Assembly (NCBI GenBank): GCA_033296885.1
Contig: MU863884.1
Span: 62,001-126,000, forward strand
Reading direction: 5' to 3'
DNA from: Triangularia verruculosa
Taxonomy: Eukaryota; Ascomycota; Sordariomycetes; Sordariales; Podosporaceae
Length of the DNA stretch: 64,000 nucleotides
Of the stretch, positions 22,676 through 33,746 are shown piece after piece. The first letter of the stretch is position 1; each line of letters starts with the position of its first letter. The translations under genes were made by a program, and so were the position numbers. The notes beneath the pieces are model-generated. The model was not told the DNA's origin and did no database searches. It worked only from the letters and a program-made list of their open reading frames with translations.

Positions 22676-24364
22676 TCACCCATCGAGCAGACCAACTGTC
22701 CAATGAATAACCCTGTCTACACCGTGGCCGTTGATGGCGCTTACGGGAATGGCAGCGCAGTCCTTGGTCCACGCTCCCTCGACACCACTGGGGTGAGGCT
22801 CATCGCCGCGGGAGACAGCGCCAAGATAGTGCCTCAGTTCGGCAAAGTTCTCCTGAGTATTGGGCAAGTCGCCCTTGGTGGCCACCACAAACCAAGGCTT
22901 GCCTGCAATGTGAAGCCCAGCACCGGCATTGACTGTCTTGGCGACACCTGAGCTCGTCCAGAAGTCGTTCGTGGCATCTTCTCCGGCTGATGCGCTCCAG
23001 TCAATGGCGGCTTCGCGCTCCCGCTGCTGCTCCTCATCCTCCCTCATCTGCGCATACAAGCCAACTTCAAGCCACAGTGCCTTGAGCGCCTCCACTGCGT
23101 TGCCGTTTCCAAGGTCGATGACGAAGGCAAGCACGCCAGCTCGCTCAACATGACGGAGGAAGGCAATCCCAAGGCCCCTGTCAAGATGTGCACCCTCGAT
23201 CAATCCGGGAATATCGGCGATAGTAAACTTGGTCCGCTGTTTGAGTTCTGGTTCGGCGGGTTCGGCCCATGGATCGTCCGATACGTCATCCGAAGCTGTC
23301 TGGAAGCTCTTGACCACGGGTCGTCTCTTGTTATCGTCAAGAACCACTGTACCAATGTTTGGCTGTAGCGTTGTGAAAGCCCAGTTACCCACGCGAGCGC
23401 GACTGTTGCTGACGGCACGCAAAAGTGTGCTCTTTCCAGCGTTTGGGAGCCCTACCAGGCCGACATCTGCCAACAGCTTGAGCTCCATTTCAATTTCCAT
23501 CGTCATGGCATTCTCACCGCGCGTGGCGAACATGGGTTTGCGAAGATTCTTGGATACGAAATGCGGGTTACCAAGTCCCCCAAGGCCTCCTGCTGCCAAC
23601 AAGATCGGCCGAGGAGATGGCCGAGAGAGGTCCAGGTAGACTGGAGCCTTTGGTTGTTTGAGAATCCGATCGCGATGTGGCAAATCCGGCAGCTCGACCC
23701 GCTTGCGTTCCGAAGATGACATTCCGGGATACAAAATCCATTTCTTCCTGTCCGGGTCTTCGAGGGGCTCTCCATCTTCGTCCATTTCTACTGGAACTGG
23801 CTCCCGCCTTCTTCTCCGACGCTTCTTGGTCAAATATTCCTCCACGGCTTCTGGGTCGTCCCTAGAGATCTCTCGAACGACGGTGCCGACTGGAACGCTG
23901 AGAACCACATCATCTCCACGCTGGCCGCCTTTTGCGCTTCCCTGTCCAGTCTTTCCTCTCCCAGCGCGCACAAATTTTCTTCTCGCCAGTTTGTGTAGTG
24001 ATGTTTCGCCGTGTATCGCTTGGATGTAGATACTTCCGCCGTGCCCTCCGTCGCCACCATTGGGAGGCCCGTCGGCCATATATGCCTCGCGCAAGAAGGA
24101 AATGCAGCCATGTCCACCGGGCCCAGCGTGAAGCGTCAATTTGGCCTTATCGGCAAAGTTGGGCATTGAGTAGTCGTCGGGGGAGGGGTTCAGACGAGTC
24201 GTCGCATATTCGGTGTCGTCCTGTCTTGAGGGGTCAGTGCTTGCATATCGCCTGCCATTGACAGCCAGGTTGAAGCGCGAGATGTGGCTGCCATTGGGCC
24301 CAAATATTGATGGGTAAAGAAAGGGCAAAAACACCCGTGGGCCTCGAGAGCCCCGACAGGCCAT
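22676..24364 (-). CDS. MTG2: Mitochondrial Obg-family GTPase Mtg2
   Basis: A single exon encodes 562 residues. The N-terminus is rich in Arg, Ser and hydrophobic residues without acids, consistent with a mitochondrial presequence. The Obg glycine-rich fold follows (LHAGPGGHGCISFLREAYM, GPPNGGDGGHGGSIYI, AGRGKTGQGSAKGG). It carries an Arg/Lys-rich insertion (KKRRRRRREPVPVE) absent from bacterial Obg. The GTPase domain shows G1 GLPNAGKST, G3 DIPG and G4 TKGD, plus GLGIAFLRHVERAGVLAFVID. Obg/Mtg2 proteins act in assembly of the large mitoribosomal subunit on the matrix face of the inner membrane. Confidence 0.94.
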   Translation of the reverse strand: MACRGSRGPRVFLPFLYPSIFGPNGSHISRFNLAVNGRRYASTDPSRQDDTEYATTRLNPSPDDYSMPNFADKAKLTLHAGPGGHGCISFLREAYMADGPPNGGDGGHGGSIYIQAIHGETSLHKLARRKFVRAGRGKTGQGSAKGGQRGDDVVLSVPVGTVVREISRDDPEAVEEYLTKKRRRRRREPVPVEMDEDGEPLEDPDRKKWILYPGMSSSERKRVELPDLPHRDRILKQPKAPVYLDLSRPSPRPILLAAGGLGGLGNPHFVSKNLRKPMFATRGENAMTMEIEMELKLLADVGLVGLPNAGKSTLLRAVSNSRARVGNWAFTTLQPNIGTVVLDDNKRRPVVKSFQTASDDVSDDPWAEPAEPELKQRTKFTIADIPGLIEGAHLDRGLGIAFLRHVERAGVLAFVIDLGNGNAVEALKALWLEVGLYAQMREDEEQQREREAAIDWSASAGEDATNDFWTSSGVAKTVNAGAGLHIAGKPWFVVATKGDLPNTQENFAELRHYLGAVSRGDEPHPSGVEGAWTKDCAAIPVSAINGHGVDRVIHWTVGLLDG

Positions 24365-26244
24365 TGTGGGAGAAAATGAGTGACCGAGATGGCGATGCTC
24401 TTGGGAGTCTTTTCCAGAAGCCCGCCTTCCATCCCCCGTTCAGATAATTTTGAGGATGGAGCTACCCCATGGTGTGGTAGACAAGCAACCCCTGTCCGGC
24501 AGTGGCTGTTGTCACCCGCCACAGCACGCACCACCTGGGGCTTGAGCCGAGCGTGGGAGCGGCTTTCTGCGTCTTTACGACTTCAACGGTCAAACGTCCA
24601 ACGTCGACGTTGGATGTAAGGGATGGCCATCGCCAGGTATTCAATGCCTCAGTTCTTTGGTCAATTGCCTTCCCCATGACGTCTACTTATACTCTCGTGA
24701 AAGAGAGACGCGCTCATGGCCCTTGTCCCGCGTCGTGTTGTCATGCGGGTGCTCGTCTCGGGCGTCACGCTGAGCTGGGCTTTCATTTGCTGGACCCGAG
24801 TTGCATTGCTGCATCTGCTCAAACATGCGGTCAGCACCCGAGACGTGCCCCAGAAGTGTCGTTCTGCTCAGTTGAGCTATTCCCAAATCCAAAAGGCATG
24901 AAGAAGCGTTTTCCAGCCTCTCGTGCCCCGTCTTTAGCCCGCCAATCCCGTTGTTGAGCCGCCCTTGACCCCCATGGCCTGCCCCATGCAGCCGGGCGAG
25001 ACAGGAAGACACCAGCACCGAGCACCGTCTTCGCCGCCCGTTTGCTTTTTTTTTTTTATTAATATTGGGTTTTTTCTGTTTTGTGGCATTTCCCCAGATT
25101 TCACACAAGACACAAAGACACAAGACACGCGGGCTCTCCTGAACTCTCGTTATTTCTTCACCTCTTCATAAATATCACTGGTCCAGTGATCATTCGGAGA
25201 AGCGATCCCTCGCCATATTCCCTCGTCCCGGGCTCCACCGCCTCCGCTTCACCCCTCTCCTCCCCCCTCTCTCGCTGTTGGACATTGCGCATCTTCTTGT
25301 CACCCCCTCCTTTGCCCCGGCGTTTTCTGCTGCTACCACTCGATAGAAGGCCGTCTCGGTATCGTGATTAACAAACGGGGACAAGTCAGCCACGCTACTT
25401 TTTGCTGGTCCCCGCTTCTTTGCGATCATCGCTTGTTGGGATTGGGCTGAACAGGCATTGGGCATCTGCAAGAGCTGCAGACGACTTGCTGCCATACGCT
25501 CGCATTCGAGCCACGACACAGATTCCAGACTAAACGTGGTTAAGCCCGCCTTGGTTTGTGTGTGAGCGAGCCAGCGATCCAGCCCTCGCCCAACTCCATC
25601 TTCTCCTCCTGCTGCAACCTCGGCCGCAATCCACCAAAGAGAGCCTCTCCTCTCTGCCTCCCCTTCTCCCAAACACACACACAAACACAACCGACGTGGT
25701 TCTGTCCGTCACTGAATCCAGCAGGTCCCCAGACCAGACAGTGAGTGAGTTCTTTCCTCCGTCCACGCCGTCCAGTCCAGCTCAGCTCACACGCAGATAC
25801 CCAGACGCTTCACGACGCACCGTCTATCTGCTTGCTGCAGCTTTCGCATTCGTGGACACTGCTTGCTGCTTCTCGTGCTTGCTGCTTGCAGTCAGTCTAT
25901 TCCCATCGCCGCCCACTGCTCCCGCTCCGAGTGTGAGCAGTCCTCTTCTTCTTACGTGCTTCGATCGGCCAGGTCAGTTGCTGTTCGCCCAGTCTCTCGT
26001 CCATTCACGCCCTCTTTGTCCCCCAGTCCCCCTCTCCCAACCTGAACCTCATCGCTGCCCGTCAGGTGCTGCGTGTTTCCTTATCTTCTGGTCTGGAATA
26101 TCTCCCACCCATCTGATCTTCTCTCCCATCTCCTCCATATCCACATCATCTCTTGTTACATCTGGGCTGGACCCTGGAGCATGAACTGTACTTTTGTGTA
26201 TTATCATCACCTTGACTTGAGAGCCTCAGCGGACACTATTCCCC
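24365..26244. other. Gene-poor region and pyrimidine-rich leader
   Basis: About 1.9 kb. From about 25040 the + strand becomes strongly C/T-rich with T-runs (25049-25075) and many CTCTCC and CACACA tracts. It probably represents the promoter and a long 5' UTR of the gene starting at 26245. Several ATGs precede the chosen start and could form upstream ORFs. No conserved protein is visible. Confidence 0.4.
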
Positions 26245-27137
26245 ATGAACAACCAAACACCACACCGAGACATTGCAACAGGACAGCAACTAAACATGTA
26301 TCCCAGAGATTATAGTTACAGCAACCAATCCACCACCAACACCAAAGCCTCCCGCAAAGGGGTAATCAGGATGGATCCGGATTGTGCCATTTGCCATGCC
26401 CCGGCTTCTCACGCCTGCGAGTGTGAGGCCAAGGGTCTGGAGGTGGCGGTTCGGCAAGCCGAGGCCCGTATGATGCAGTCTATCTACAATGACATCAGGT
26501 CAGTAACTCCCATCTTATCTCTTACCAAGCTGCGAACGGCAGGCATACTAACAGTATCGACAGATCATGGGTTCGCGCACACGCACAGGACTATATCCTC
26601 GAGTACTTCCGGCTATTGACCGAGCGACGCAAAGCCACGCACGCCCAACACTTGGAACGCATCACCGCCCATGCTTATCACTACTATCACGCACCACCGC
26701 ATCCTAACGAGATTGCGGCCGCGCAGCAGGCTCTGAAGAGGGGTATCGACGAGGACTGGCAAGCATCGGTTCAACGCTATCCCGAGGTGCTCGAGTACTT
26801 CTACAGCTTGGTTGAGCTGACCCTCCCTGATGACAACGAGCCTGCCGTCAAGGACCCGCCTCTCAGCGCCCTTCAGGGCTCCCGCAAGGTAACTCGACGA
26901 AACACTGGTCCAGGCACGGCAGTGAGCGGACCCAGTCTCGCAGCCCCTCCTCCCCATCCCCATGAGCGAGAGCCTCTGCCACTTCCCCGAGGCCGCACTC
27001 CACCACCACTCGAGCCATTGCGCGAGAGAAGAACCCCTGCGCCACCAGGAGGAGGCAGGAGGCAGTCCTATAGAGGCCCTCCACCTGGACCCCCGCCCCC
27101 ACCTGCTTCAACTTACTATCCACCGGGTTATATGTAA
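26245..27137 (+). CDS. Uncharacterised Cys/His-motif fungal protein
   Basis: Two exons, 26245-26498 and 26564-27137, give 275 residues. The intron has donor GTCAGT, a CTAAC branch site and acceptor ACAG, and the phase-2 join restores YNDIRSWVRAHAQDYILEYF. A later in-frame ATG at 26371 would start directly at MDPDCAICHAPASHACECE and is an alternative. That short motif (C-x2-C ... H-x-C-x-C) may bind one zinc. A helical domain at about 60-190 (KGLEVAVRQAEARMMQSI, ALKRGIDEDWQASVQRYPEV, LEYFYSLVELTLP) looks conserved. The last 80 residues are Pro/Arg-rich and disordered. I recognise no characterised family. Confidence 0.8.
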
Positions 27138-30100
27138 ATCATGATCATCAGGATTAGATCATGATGATACACTCGCGGGGAGTCCCCATCACGGCGGTAG
27201 CCACCTAGGCTCGCTCTTTTTTGGATATCATCTCCTTTGTTCCGCACTCGAGACGTTCGTCACCACCAGCTCCACTTCATCCATCTTAACTTATGACGCC
27301 AACGAGACCACGAGAGCATCATGTTCGGATTTCTTTTCCCATGGTTATGATTTTTCCACGGTTTACGATTTCTGCATAGCCTCGGTTGCGTTTTTTTGCG
27401 ATGGCATCTTTGATTTCTTACGTTTGACGGTTTCCAGCGTTTCCTCACAGGATTCATGACAAACACGTGTCTCTTCAGGGTTGAGCAGGATTTTGGACAA
27501 GCAACAAACGGGGGAGGAGCTTTACATCGACTTTATTATGTTTCTTTATCTGATTTTGTGGCGAACCGGTTCAAACAGTACGGATTATGGTCGGAATATT
27601 TCATACTTGGTTGAACCTTTTTCATCTTTCGCTCAACTCGCCTCTCAACTATGGCGTTTTTGTTCGGAGGCTATTTTTATGTACCGCTTGCTGGCTTAAT
27701 ATCGCTTGGACCTACAACACCCCGCCTTTGACTGAGTCGTTGAGTGGGCGGAAAGGATCACTTGGATTTGCCGCTGCGGCATGAGAGAGAGGATAACGGC
27801 GGATGTTGGAATGACGGATGGGGGATTTTCTGGATTATTGATACCGACACAAGATTGTTTGTTTTTGAAAAAGAAAATGGAAAGAAAAGGAAGACAGTGG
27901 AGGAGATATCACGGGCAATTGTTAGGATGAACGGAATGGGTTGGATTTCTCTAGTACATTTTTTTGAGTTATTATCCTTAAGGGTAGGGGAATCGGATAT
28001 TGGTCCCAAGGACCTGGTTAACACCGGTCCTCGTTCCTCTAGGATGGTGCAAGCACTTGGTATCCGGCAAGAAAGTCGTCTACTGGACTGTCCATGACCG
28101 AAGAGACCAAGTCTTTGACATTGTCGTCTTTGACCCTGCTCTGGAGGAGAGGTCTGTGTACATACGGACAAGAAAAACATTAGGAAATTGAGATTATTGG
28201 ATCTCCGCACTTGTTATTTTTGCTATCTAGCTACTATGATTATTGTTGAAATCTCGCCTTGAGTGACGAGCGTACTTGTGCTACTGTCACCGTCGGCACT
28301 GTCACCTAGGTACCTGGCCGATATCGGATTCAAAATACATCACATTTTCCAAAGAACATTGACCACAGATGAAGATCCACAAACGGTAACGGCACCCGAG
28401 CAACCTGTTTGACAAGATCTACAGCTAACACAATTGCCATAACTTGTCAAACGAACAAGACCCAACCGGATACACAGAAAAGGCTTGGTCGACTAGGGCC
28501 CAGAGAGCTGGGAGAAGGTGGCGTCGTGTTCCATCAATTCGCAACGGGTTTCTGCCAACGGAGATCAGACTATCTGGTTCGAAAAGACCTGTTCAAAGAT
28601 GCCCAACATAGAAACACACCCCGAAGAGCCAAACGGATTTGAAGCCCAAGAATAGAAACGTCCGCGGCTCTCGCTCTATTGCAACGGCGCCCAACCCTCC
28701 AAACTCGGCCTCATTCGTCGTCTCAATTTTTCGGTCAACCTCTGGGCCCGGAACCCATCCACGTCCACGCTAACAACGGATTGAACAAACACACGCCATG
28801 GTATATGCACGTCATCTTCTCTGTCTCAGGTGATGGGAAGCAACGTGGAGTCAGATACATCTGCTGGACCTATGGTTGGACGAACTGCTTGTGCTTTGTA
28901 AACAAAACAGAGATCTTTTTCCTTCGAGCACCATCCACGTACTTCTTTTGTGTGCAAGTCGAATCCCCATGCCCTTCATGTCCAAGAATACCATCCCAAT
29001 TTGGGATGAAACCGTCTACAATGATAAAGATTTCATGGAAATATCCCCATCCACGCACTTCCATCCCACGGCAGAGGCGTTGTTGGGGTTGCCACCATTG
29101 CCTCATGTATGGTAACACCAAGAACAACACAATGCCAAGTTGAGCATGATGGCCATGTCAGGTTAACGACGATACTGCTTGAACAGAAGTAAGAAACTAC
29201 CCCCAGGGGTCGGCGCCCAAGGGACGGGTTGGATTCTCGGAGCTCTGGGCATGTGATTCTTGGGGTTTTGTCTCGGGTGACTTTGCAGACTCGGATGACA
29301 GGAGGAGGATCGAAGCGGGTGGATAACAGCCGAAATCCTCATACACATCATGGATCTTAAGATGTAGGAAGATGGGCACACTCCCAAAATGACAGTGGTT
29401 TAGGATACCTATGTATTTCAAGATGCCTTTTGGATTACAAGACTCGATTCCGCTATCAGGCTTTCATCTGAGGTTCAGAAACGGCACATTGAGTCGGATA
29501 ATTATTGGGATATTTCCATCTCCTTCTCATTCTAGCACCTTCCTTTCTTCTTTATAACACTTCAAGCATGATCATGCCACACTTCCCACTTCACCCCCTC
29601 CTTCCTCCCTAGAACAGCTCCTGCCCACATATACCGCCTTCCCAAAGGTTTTCTCAGAAATCTAACAGCTCTCGTGTAGTGTAGTGTGAAGCATTTTAAT
29701 ATACTCTCTATTGTTTCGTCGATCTAGATTGATGATCTTTGACATTGGAGACCTAGATTTGAATCCTTGATTCAGTTTACTTTTTGGCCCTCAATAGGCC
29801 ACAATCTCGAGATCTGTTAATGTTGCTTTTTGGCTTCTTTTCTCCGTGGAACCAGATGCTTGCCAGTGTCCTGCTACGGTTGATTAGAGAATGGTAGTTT
29901 TTATAAGATGAATTTTGAGAAGAAGTGTTTAACTTCTTCGAGCATGTTGTAGCACAGTTGGGCTGTTTGGTCCTCTTGTCTCTCTCTCCATCTCTCGAAG
30001 ATACATTTGACACTTGTCCCCCGCTCTCTTGTCCTGTTGCAGCTGAGCAGACCTTATGATTTCTGCCCTCCCAATCTGTCTCCGATATCAGCTTCATCGA

Positions 30101-30435
30101 GCACTAGTATGGCTGGTTATAACTCAACGACAAGTGAAGGCTATTTCCAATGACATGATCTACTCCTAGCCATGAGTCTGCCTGCTCTCATCCGTTCCAC
30201 TATATATACCTCCTGCTTTCTTGACATTGCTGTTTAATGCTTGCCATATGTGTCCATACCTGATTCATAAACTCTTCCACGCCACCACCCAAGCCCACCC
30301 CCCTTGACCTCGTTCCTTCCCCCTTCACAACTGACCACCTGTCCCACTATTTCCCGCCTTCCTTATTCTGGCCAAGGAAAGGGGGGTACATCTGCCTCCG
30401 GCCCAAGATCAGTTTTCAACGAAGAACAAAAGCCA
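27138..30435. other. 3.3-kb gene-poor stretch
   Basis: No supported protein gene. Directly after the stop codon at 27137 an imperfect inverted repeat (ATCATGATCATC ... GATCATGATGA) could form a 3'-UTR hairpin. An ACCTAGGTACC palindrome occurs at 28304-28314. Composition drifts toward AT-rich between 29.5 and 30.1 kb. Open frames here are short, mutually overlapping and lack family features. Confidence 0.45.
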
Positions 30436-30555
30436 GCCCGTGTGGTGTAGTGGTTTGCATTCCACGAGGTAGAGACCGATAGCTTGAATTAGCTAATGTT
30501 GTACTACCACCCTCACTACACTCGTGGGGCCCAGGTTCGATTCCTGGCACGGGCA
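30436..30555 (+). repeat. tRNA-like element 1 (pol III A and B boxes)
   Basis: A 120-nt element with a perfect 7-bp acceptor stem (GCCCGTG with CACGGGC, then A). It has an A-box-like TGGTGTAGTGGT and a full T arm (CCAGG TTCGATT CCTGG). The anticodon stem can pair CCACG with CGTGG. However, the loop is about 50 nt and the residue at the U33 position is G, so no normal anticodon is evident. It could be a tRNA with an unusual intron or a tRNA-derived element. Confidence 0.6.
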
Positions 30556-30907
30556 AAACATGAACACCCCCTGATCTTTTGCTTGTCATCCTCGTCCTTT
30601 TTTTTGTTTTCTGTCGCAATGTTTAGCCCTGCCATCTAGTGTTGTTCAGACACTTTAAACCATTTTTTATCTACCTAGACTTGACGTGATGCTCAGCGCG
30701 CCACCGCTTCCGAGTCCTCTGTCCTGCCTCGTCGTATCTTCCTTCCCCTCTGCAACTCCCCAGTCCACCGCCTCCTCTCCACTTCTCTCTCTCGTAACTT
30801 CCATTCCGGGGCCCCTTTACCTCCGCAACTTCCAGAATATGTCCCCTACACCAACTATATCTCCCTCCGGTCCAAGAGAACCTTTCAACAAAACCAGACA
30901 GAGAAAA

Positions 30908-31005
30908 GCCCGTGTGGTGTAGTGGTTGCATACCACGAGGTAGTTCTCGAATGTACACTACTAAACTACACTTGTGGGGCCCAGGTTCGATTCCTGGCAC
31001 GGGCA
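30908..31005 (+). repeat. tRNA-like element 2
   Basis: A 98-nt copy related to element 1. Acceptor stem, A box and T arm are identical, while the interior is different and shorter. CCACG can pair with TGTGG through one wobble. About 50 bp of upstream sequence also resembles that of element 1. Confidence 0.6.
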
Positions 31006-31394
31006 CACACACAGGCAATATCTTTTTGCATTTTTGCCCTCTTTTACTTTGTTTTTTGTGCTGGATCTGGGTGTAGGGATGTGTTGTTGTATCGAGTATG
31101 AACTTGGTGATGCTCATGGTAGTATTGTCAACTAGAATGCAATCTAACTGTTACCGTCAGGTATATATGTGATGAACGGTCTTGATCTCCAGTGATGCTG
31201 TCTTCCATACCTGCCTCAACTAGTCACCACATCGGCCGCTTTCCTCGGCCCCGGTTCTTTCCTCCGTCTCTTTCCCCTCTGCCGGTCAGTGTTCCTTTCC
31301 CCCTTTCTCAAGCTTCACATCACTTCCCTCCCCCCTCACCCTCTTTACATGAACCTTCCCCCCTAACAAGAAAGACAACACAAGGCAATAAGGA

Positions 31395-31506
31395 GCCCGT
31401 GTGGTGTAGCGGTTCAGCATTCCACGTTGTAGGCACAGGGGAAGTCGGGAGGAAATGTGGTTCCAACCTACCTCGTGGGGCCCGGGTTCGAGTCCTGGCG
31501 CGGGCA
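31395..31506 (+). repeat. tRNA-like element 3
   Basis: A 112-nt member of the same family. The acceptor stem is intact with one G-T wobble (GCCCGTG with CGCGGGC). The T arm CCGGG TTCGAGT CCTGG has compensating change. The loop after CCACG reads TTGTAG, which places GTA at the anticodon position, and GTAGG can pair with CCTAC in the interior, as in anticodon-intron pairing. The body does not resemble eukaryotic tRNA-Tyr. Confidence 0.55.
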
Positions 31507-32020
31507 AAAGCAAAGCAAAGCTCTCTCGTGAGAGAAGAAGCTCCTATTTTTGGCTGTGTTTTTTTGTCTTGAGGGAGGGTGTCGGGAGTTGGAGGGTGAG
31601 ATGGTGTGGTGGGAATCAGATGATTTCTGTATGCCGGGTAAGATGTGTTGCGTTGCTTGTTGATATCATGCTCTGCGCCATGTTTCCGCTCTTTATGACA
31701 CTAGGTACCTAGGTATCTGTAGGTGGGTAGGTGCTTGGATATTAGAATCTACTTATTATTCTGTCTAGCTGGACGTCGGTGTTTTATGTCTATCTGATAT
31801 CTCTTGTTTTGGGGGGAGGCATTGTCAATGTATATGTTATGCTTTACTATTTGAGATGTTGCAAGATGGAGTTTTCCCAGTATACCCTCTCGTTCTCCCG
31901 TAAAGCTCCTTCCCAGCTTTGGTCCCCTTTCCCAGCCGCCTGCTCTTTCCTATCCCACGGCTCCTTCCGCACGTTCATATACCTCCTTCCTTCAGGCATA
32001 TTCAACAACAAATCATGAAA

Positions 32021-32118
32021 GTCCATGTGGTGTAAAAGGCAACACGCCCAGAGACGCATCCTCTCAACGGAGGTTGTAACCTTGAAAGGAGTTTCAGGTT
32101 CGAATCCTGACATGGGCA
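32021..32118 (+). repeat. tRNA-like element 4 (diverged)
   Basis: A 98-nt diverged member. The acceptor stem is complete (GTCCATG with CATGGGC, one wobble), the D stem is GTGT/ACAC and the T arm is a perfect TCAGG TTCGAAT CCTGA. No canonical anticodon stem is found between them. Confidence 0.5.
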
Positions 32119-32686
32119 AATTCATCTTTTTGGCTATTATTGATTTGCTATGGGGCATTTTCTCTTTTTACATAGATTATAGTTTCTATTTTGTTTTCCA
32201 CATGAACTGTAGTCTCTTTTTAGCTTCGTGCATGTGTGATATCAACCTGGTGGCCTGCCGTGGGGAACTCAGCGAGCACATTCTAGTGTGGTTGATGACG
32301 ATATCAGTTACTAGGTATTCTCCCCCCTTTACCCCTTTTCATGTGTAGCTCGCACCGCCTCTCGTTCCCATATTAATCACGACACCGTGATAGTCCAAGA
32401 TTTAAGTTGGCTATGGAAGCATGCTGCATTTAAACGGATACAGCCACTCGTTTTAGAACCTTCACCACAACAAGACCACAGTGCATCCAAAAAGCAGAAT
32501 AGATAGAAGAATCTCAGTATTTTGCCATTGCCTCGCCATCCCTCAAAACGCCTGCCTACGTGGTATGTAGGACCCAAAAGTCTGACTGAAACTCATACAC
32601 CTGCTGTAGTTGAAATGGCCCTCCCCTATCAATACACCTCCTCGCCCTTCTCCCCATCATCACCAACCCCGTTTCTTTTCCTGTGC
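32119..32686. other. Intergenic gap after the tRNA-like array
   Basis: About 570 bp leading to the 3' end of the Yip1-family gene. Nothing else is seen. Confidence 0.4.
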
Positions 32687-33746
32687 TCAGGAAATAAAAC
32701 ACAAGCACCCCAACGCAAAATAAAACACCGCCAACGGATACACCGCCAACCCAACCCGATTCTTCACCACCCCGCTCCCTCCCAAAATGCTCACACCCGC
32801 CGCCAGACTCCACCCCACCAAGACCAGATACACCGGGATCCTCGCGAACCAAACCAGACTAAGCGCCGATAACATCGCCGCGATGACCAAGGGGAAGAGT
32901 GTATACCCAATGATACACACACTCTGCGCAAACGATCTGTTTTCCCCTTTCTGTCAGCTTTTCTCTCTTCTCCCCATTACCCCACACACATCCCAAAAAA
33001 TAGGTGTGACTTACATATTCCCCCCCAACAACCGAATCTGCACAGTCACCACCCCCATCCCGATCCACACCATGGCAAAAACCCCCGAAAACACCACCTC
33101 CTTCTGCGCCTCCCTGCTCTTAAAACTCAGCAGCGTCGACAACAGCAAACAAAACACCAGCGGGCCCCACAAATCCCAATCCCTTAGCCCAGATGACATG
33201 TGGTTGTTGCTCAGCAAGCTATCCGCATCCATCGCTCTGCTCGCCAGCCCAACAATTTCCTCTCTTGCTTGCGCGAGGCGGAGGTTGCGGATGTCAGAGA
33301 CGGAGGTCATGGTGCCGCCGAAGAGGTATTTAGGGTAGAGGACTTCTTTGAGTTTGGACCAGATGGCTGACAGGTCGCGGAGGAGGGTGGTGGAGACGGG
33401 CTCGTCGATTGTGTTGAGGGGTGCGGGACGGTCTTCTCCCGAGAGGCCCCAGCGGGAGGATATGGCGGTGGCGGTCTGGGCTGTGGAGGAGATGTTGCCT
33501 GAGGGGAGGGGGCGGGAGGAGGAGGAGGATGGTTGGTGGCCTAGGGGGTCGTCGAAGGAGTTGAGGTCGGCTGTTAGGGGAGTGGTTAGTGTGACGAAGT
33601 GGAATGGGAAGAGGAAGGGGGAGGGGGAAAAGTTGGTGGGGAGACAAACCATCATCGGGATCAATCAAGTCGTTGATGTCCTCGTCGTTGTTTTCGAGGT
33701 CGACTTGCGGGGTGGATTGGTAGTGGGATCGGTTCGGGGCTGACAT
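32687..33746 (-). CDS. Yip1-family Golgi membrane protein (Yip4/YIPF6-like)
   Basis: Three exons, 33746-33650, 33570-33015 and 32936-32687, give 300 residues. All joins keep the frame, and the second intron has a GCTGAC branch site. The N-terminal 110 residues are cytosolic, acidic then Ser/Pro-rich (NNDEDINDLIDPDDADLN). The Yip1 domain follows with five hydrophobic segments. It includes the YIPF6-type signature DWDLWGPLVFCLLLS, VVFSGVFAMVWIGMGVVTVQ, the conserved block ISFAQSVCIIGYTLFPL and a final segment ending FYFALGCLCFIS. Yip proteins bind Rab GTPases and function in ER-Golgi and intra-Golgi traffic. The subfamily assignment rests on the DWDLWGPL motif. Confidence 0.92.

Noticed and set aside
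31395..31506. Ordinary tRNA-Tyr(GTA) gene
   Set aside because: GTA can be placed at the anticodon position, but the acceptor stem and body do not match eukaryotic tRNA-Tyr and related copies lack the T at position 33.
30416..31513. Minus-strand peptides containing PGIEPGPH or PGLEPGPH
   Set aside because: They are translations of the reverse strand of tRNA T arms, a common false gene call, and not proteins.
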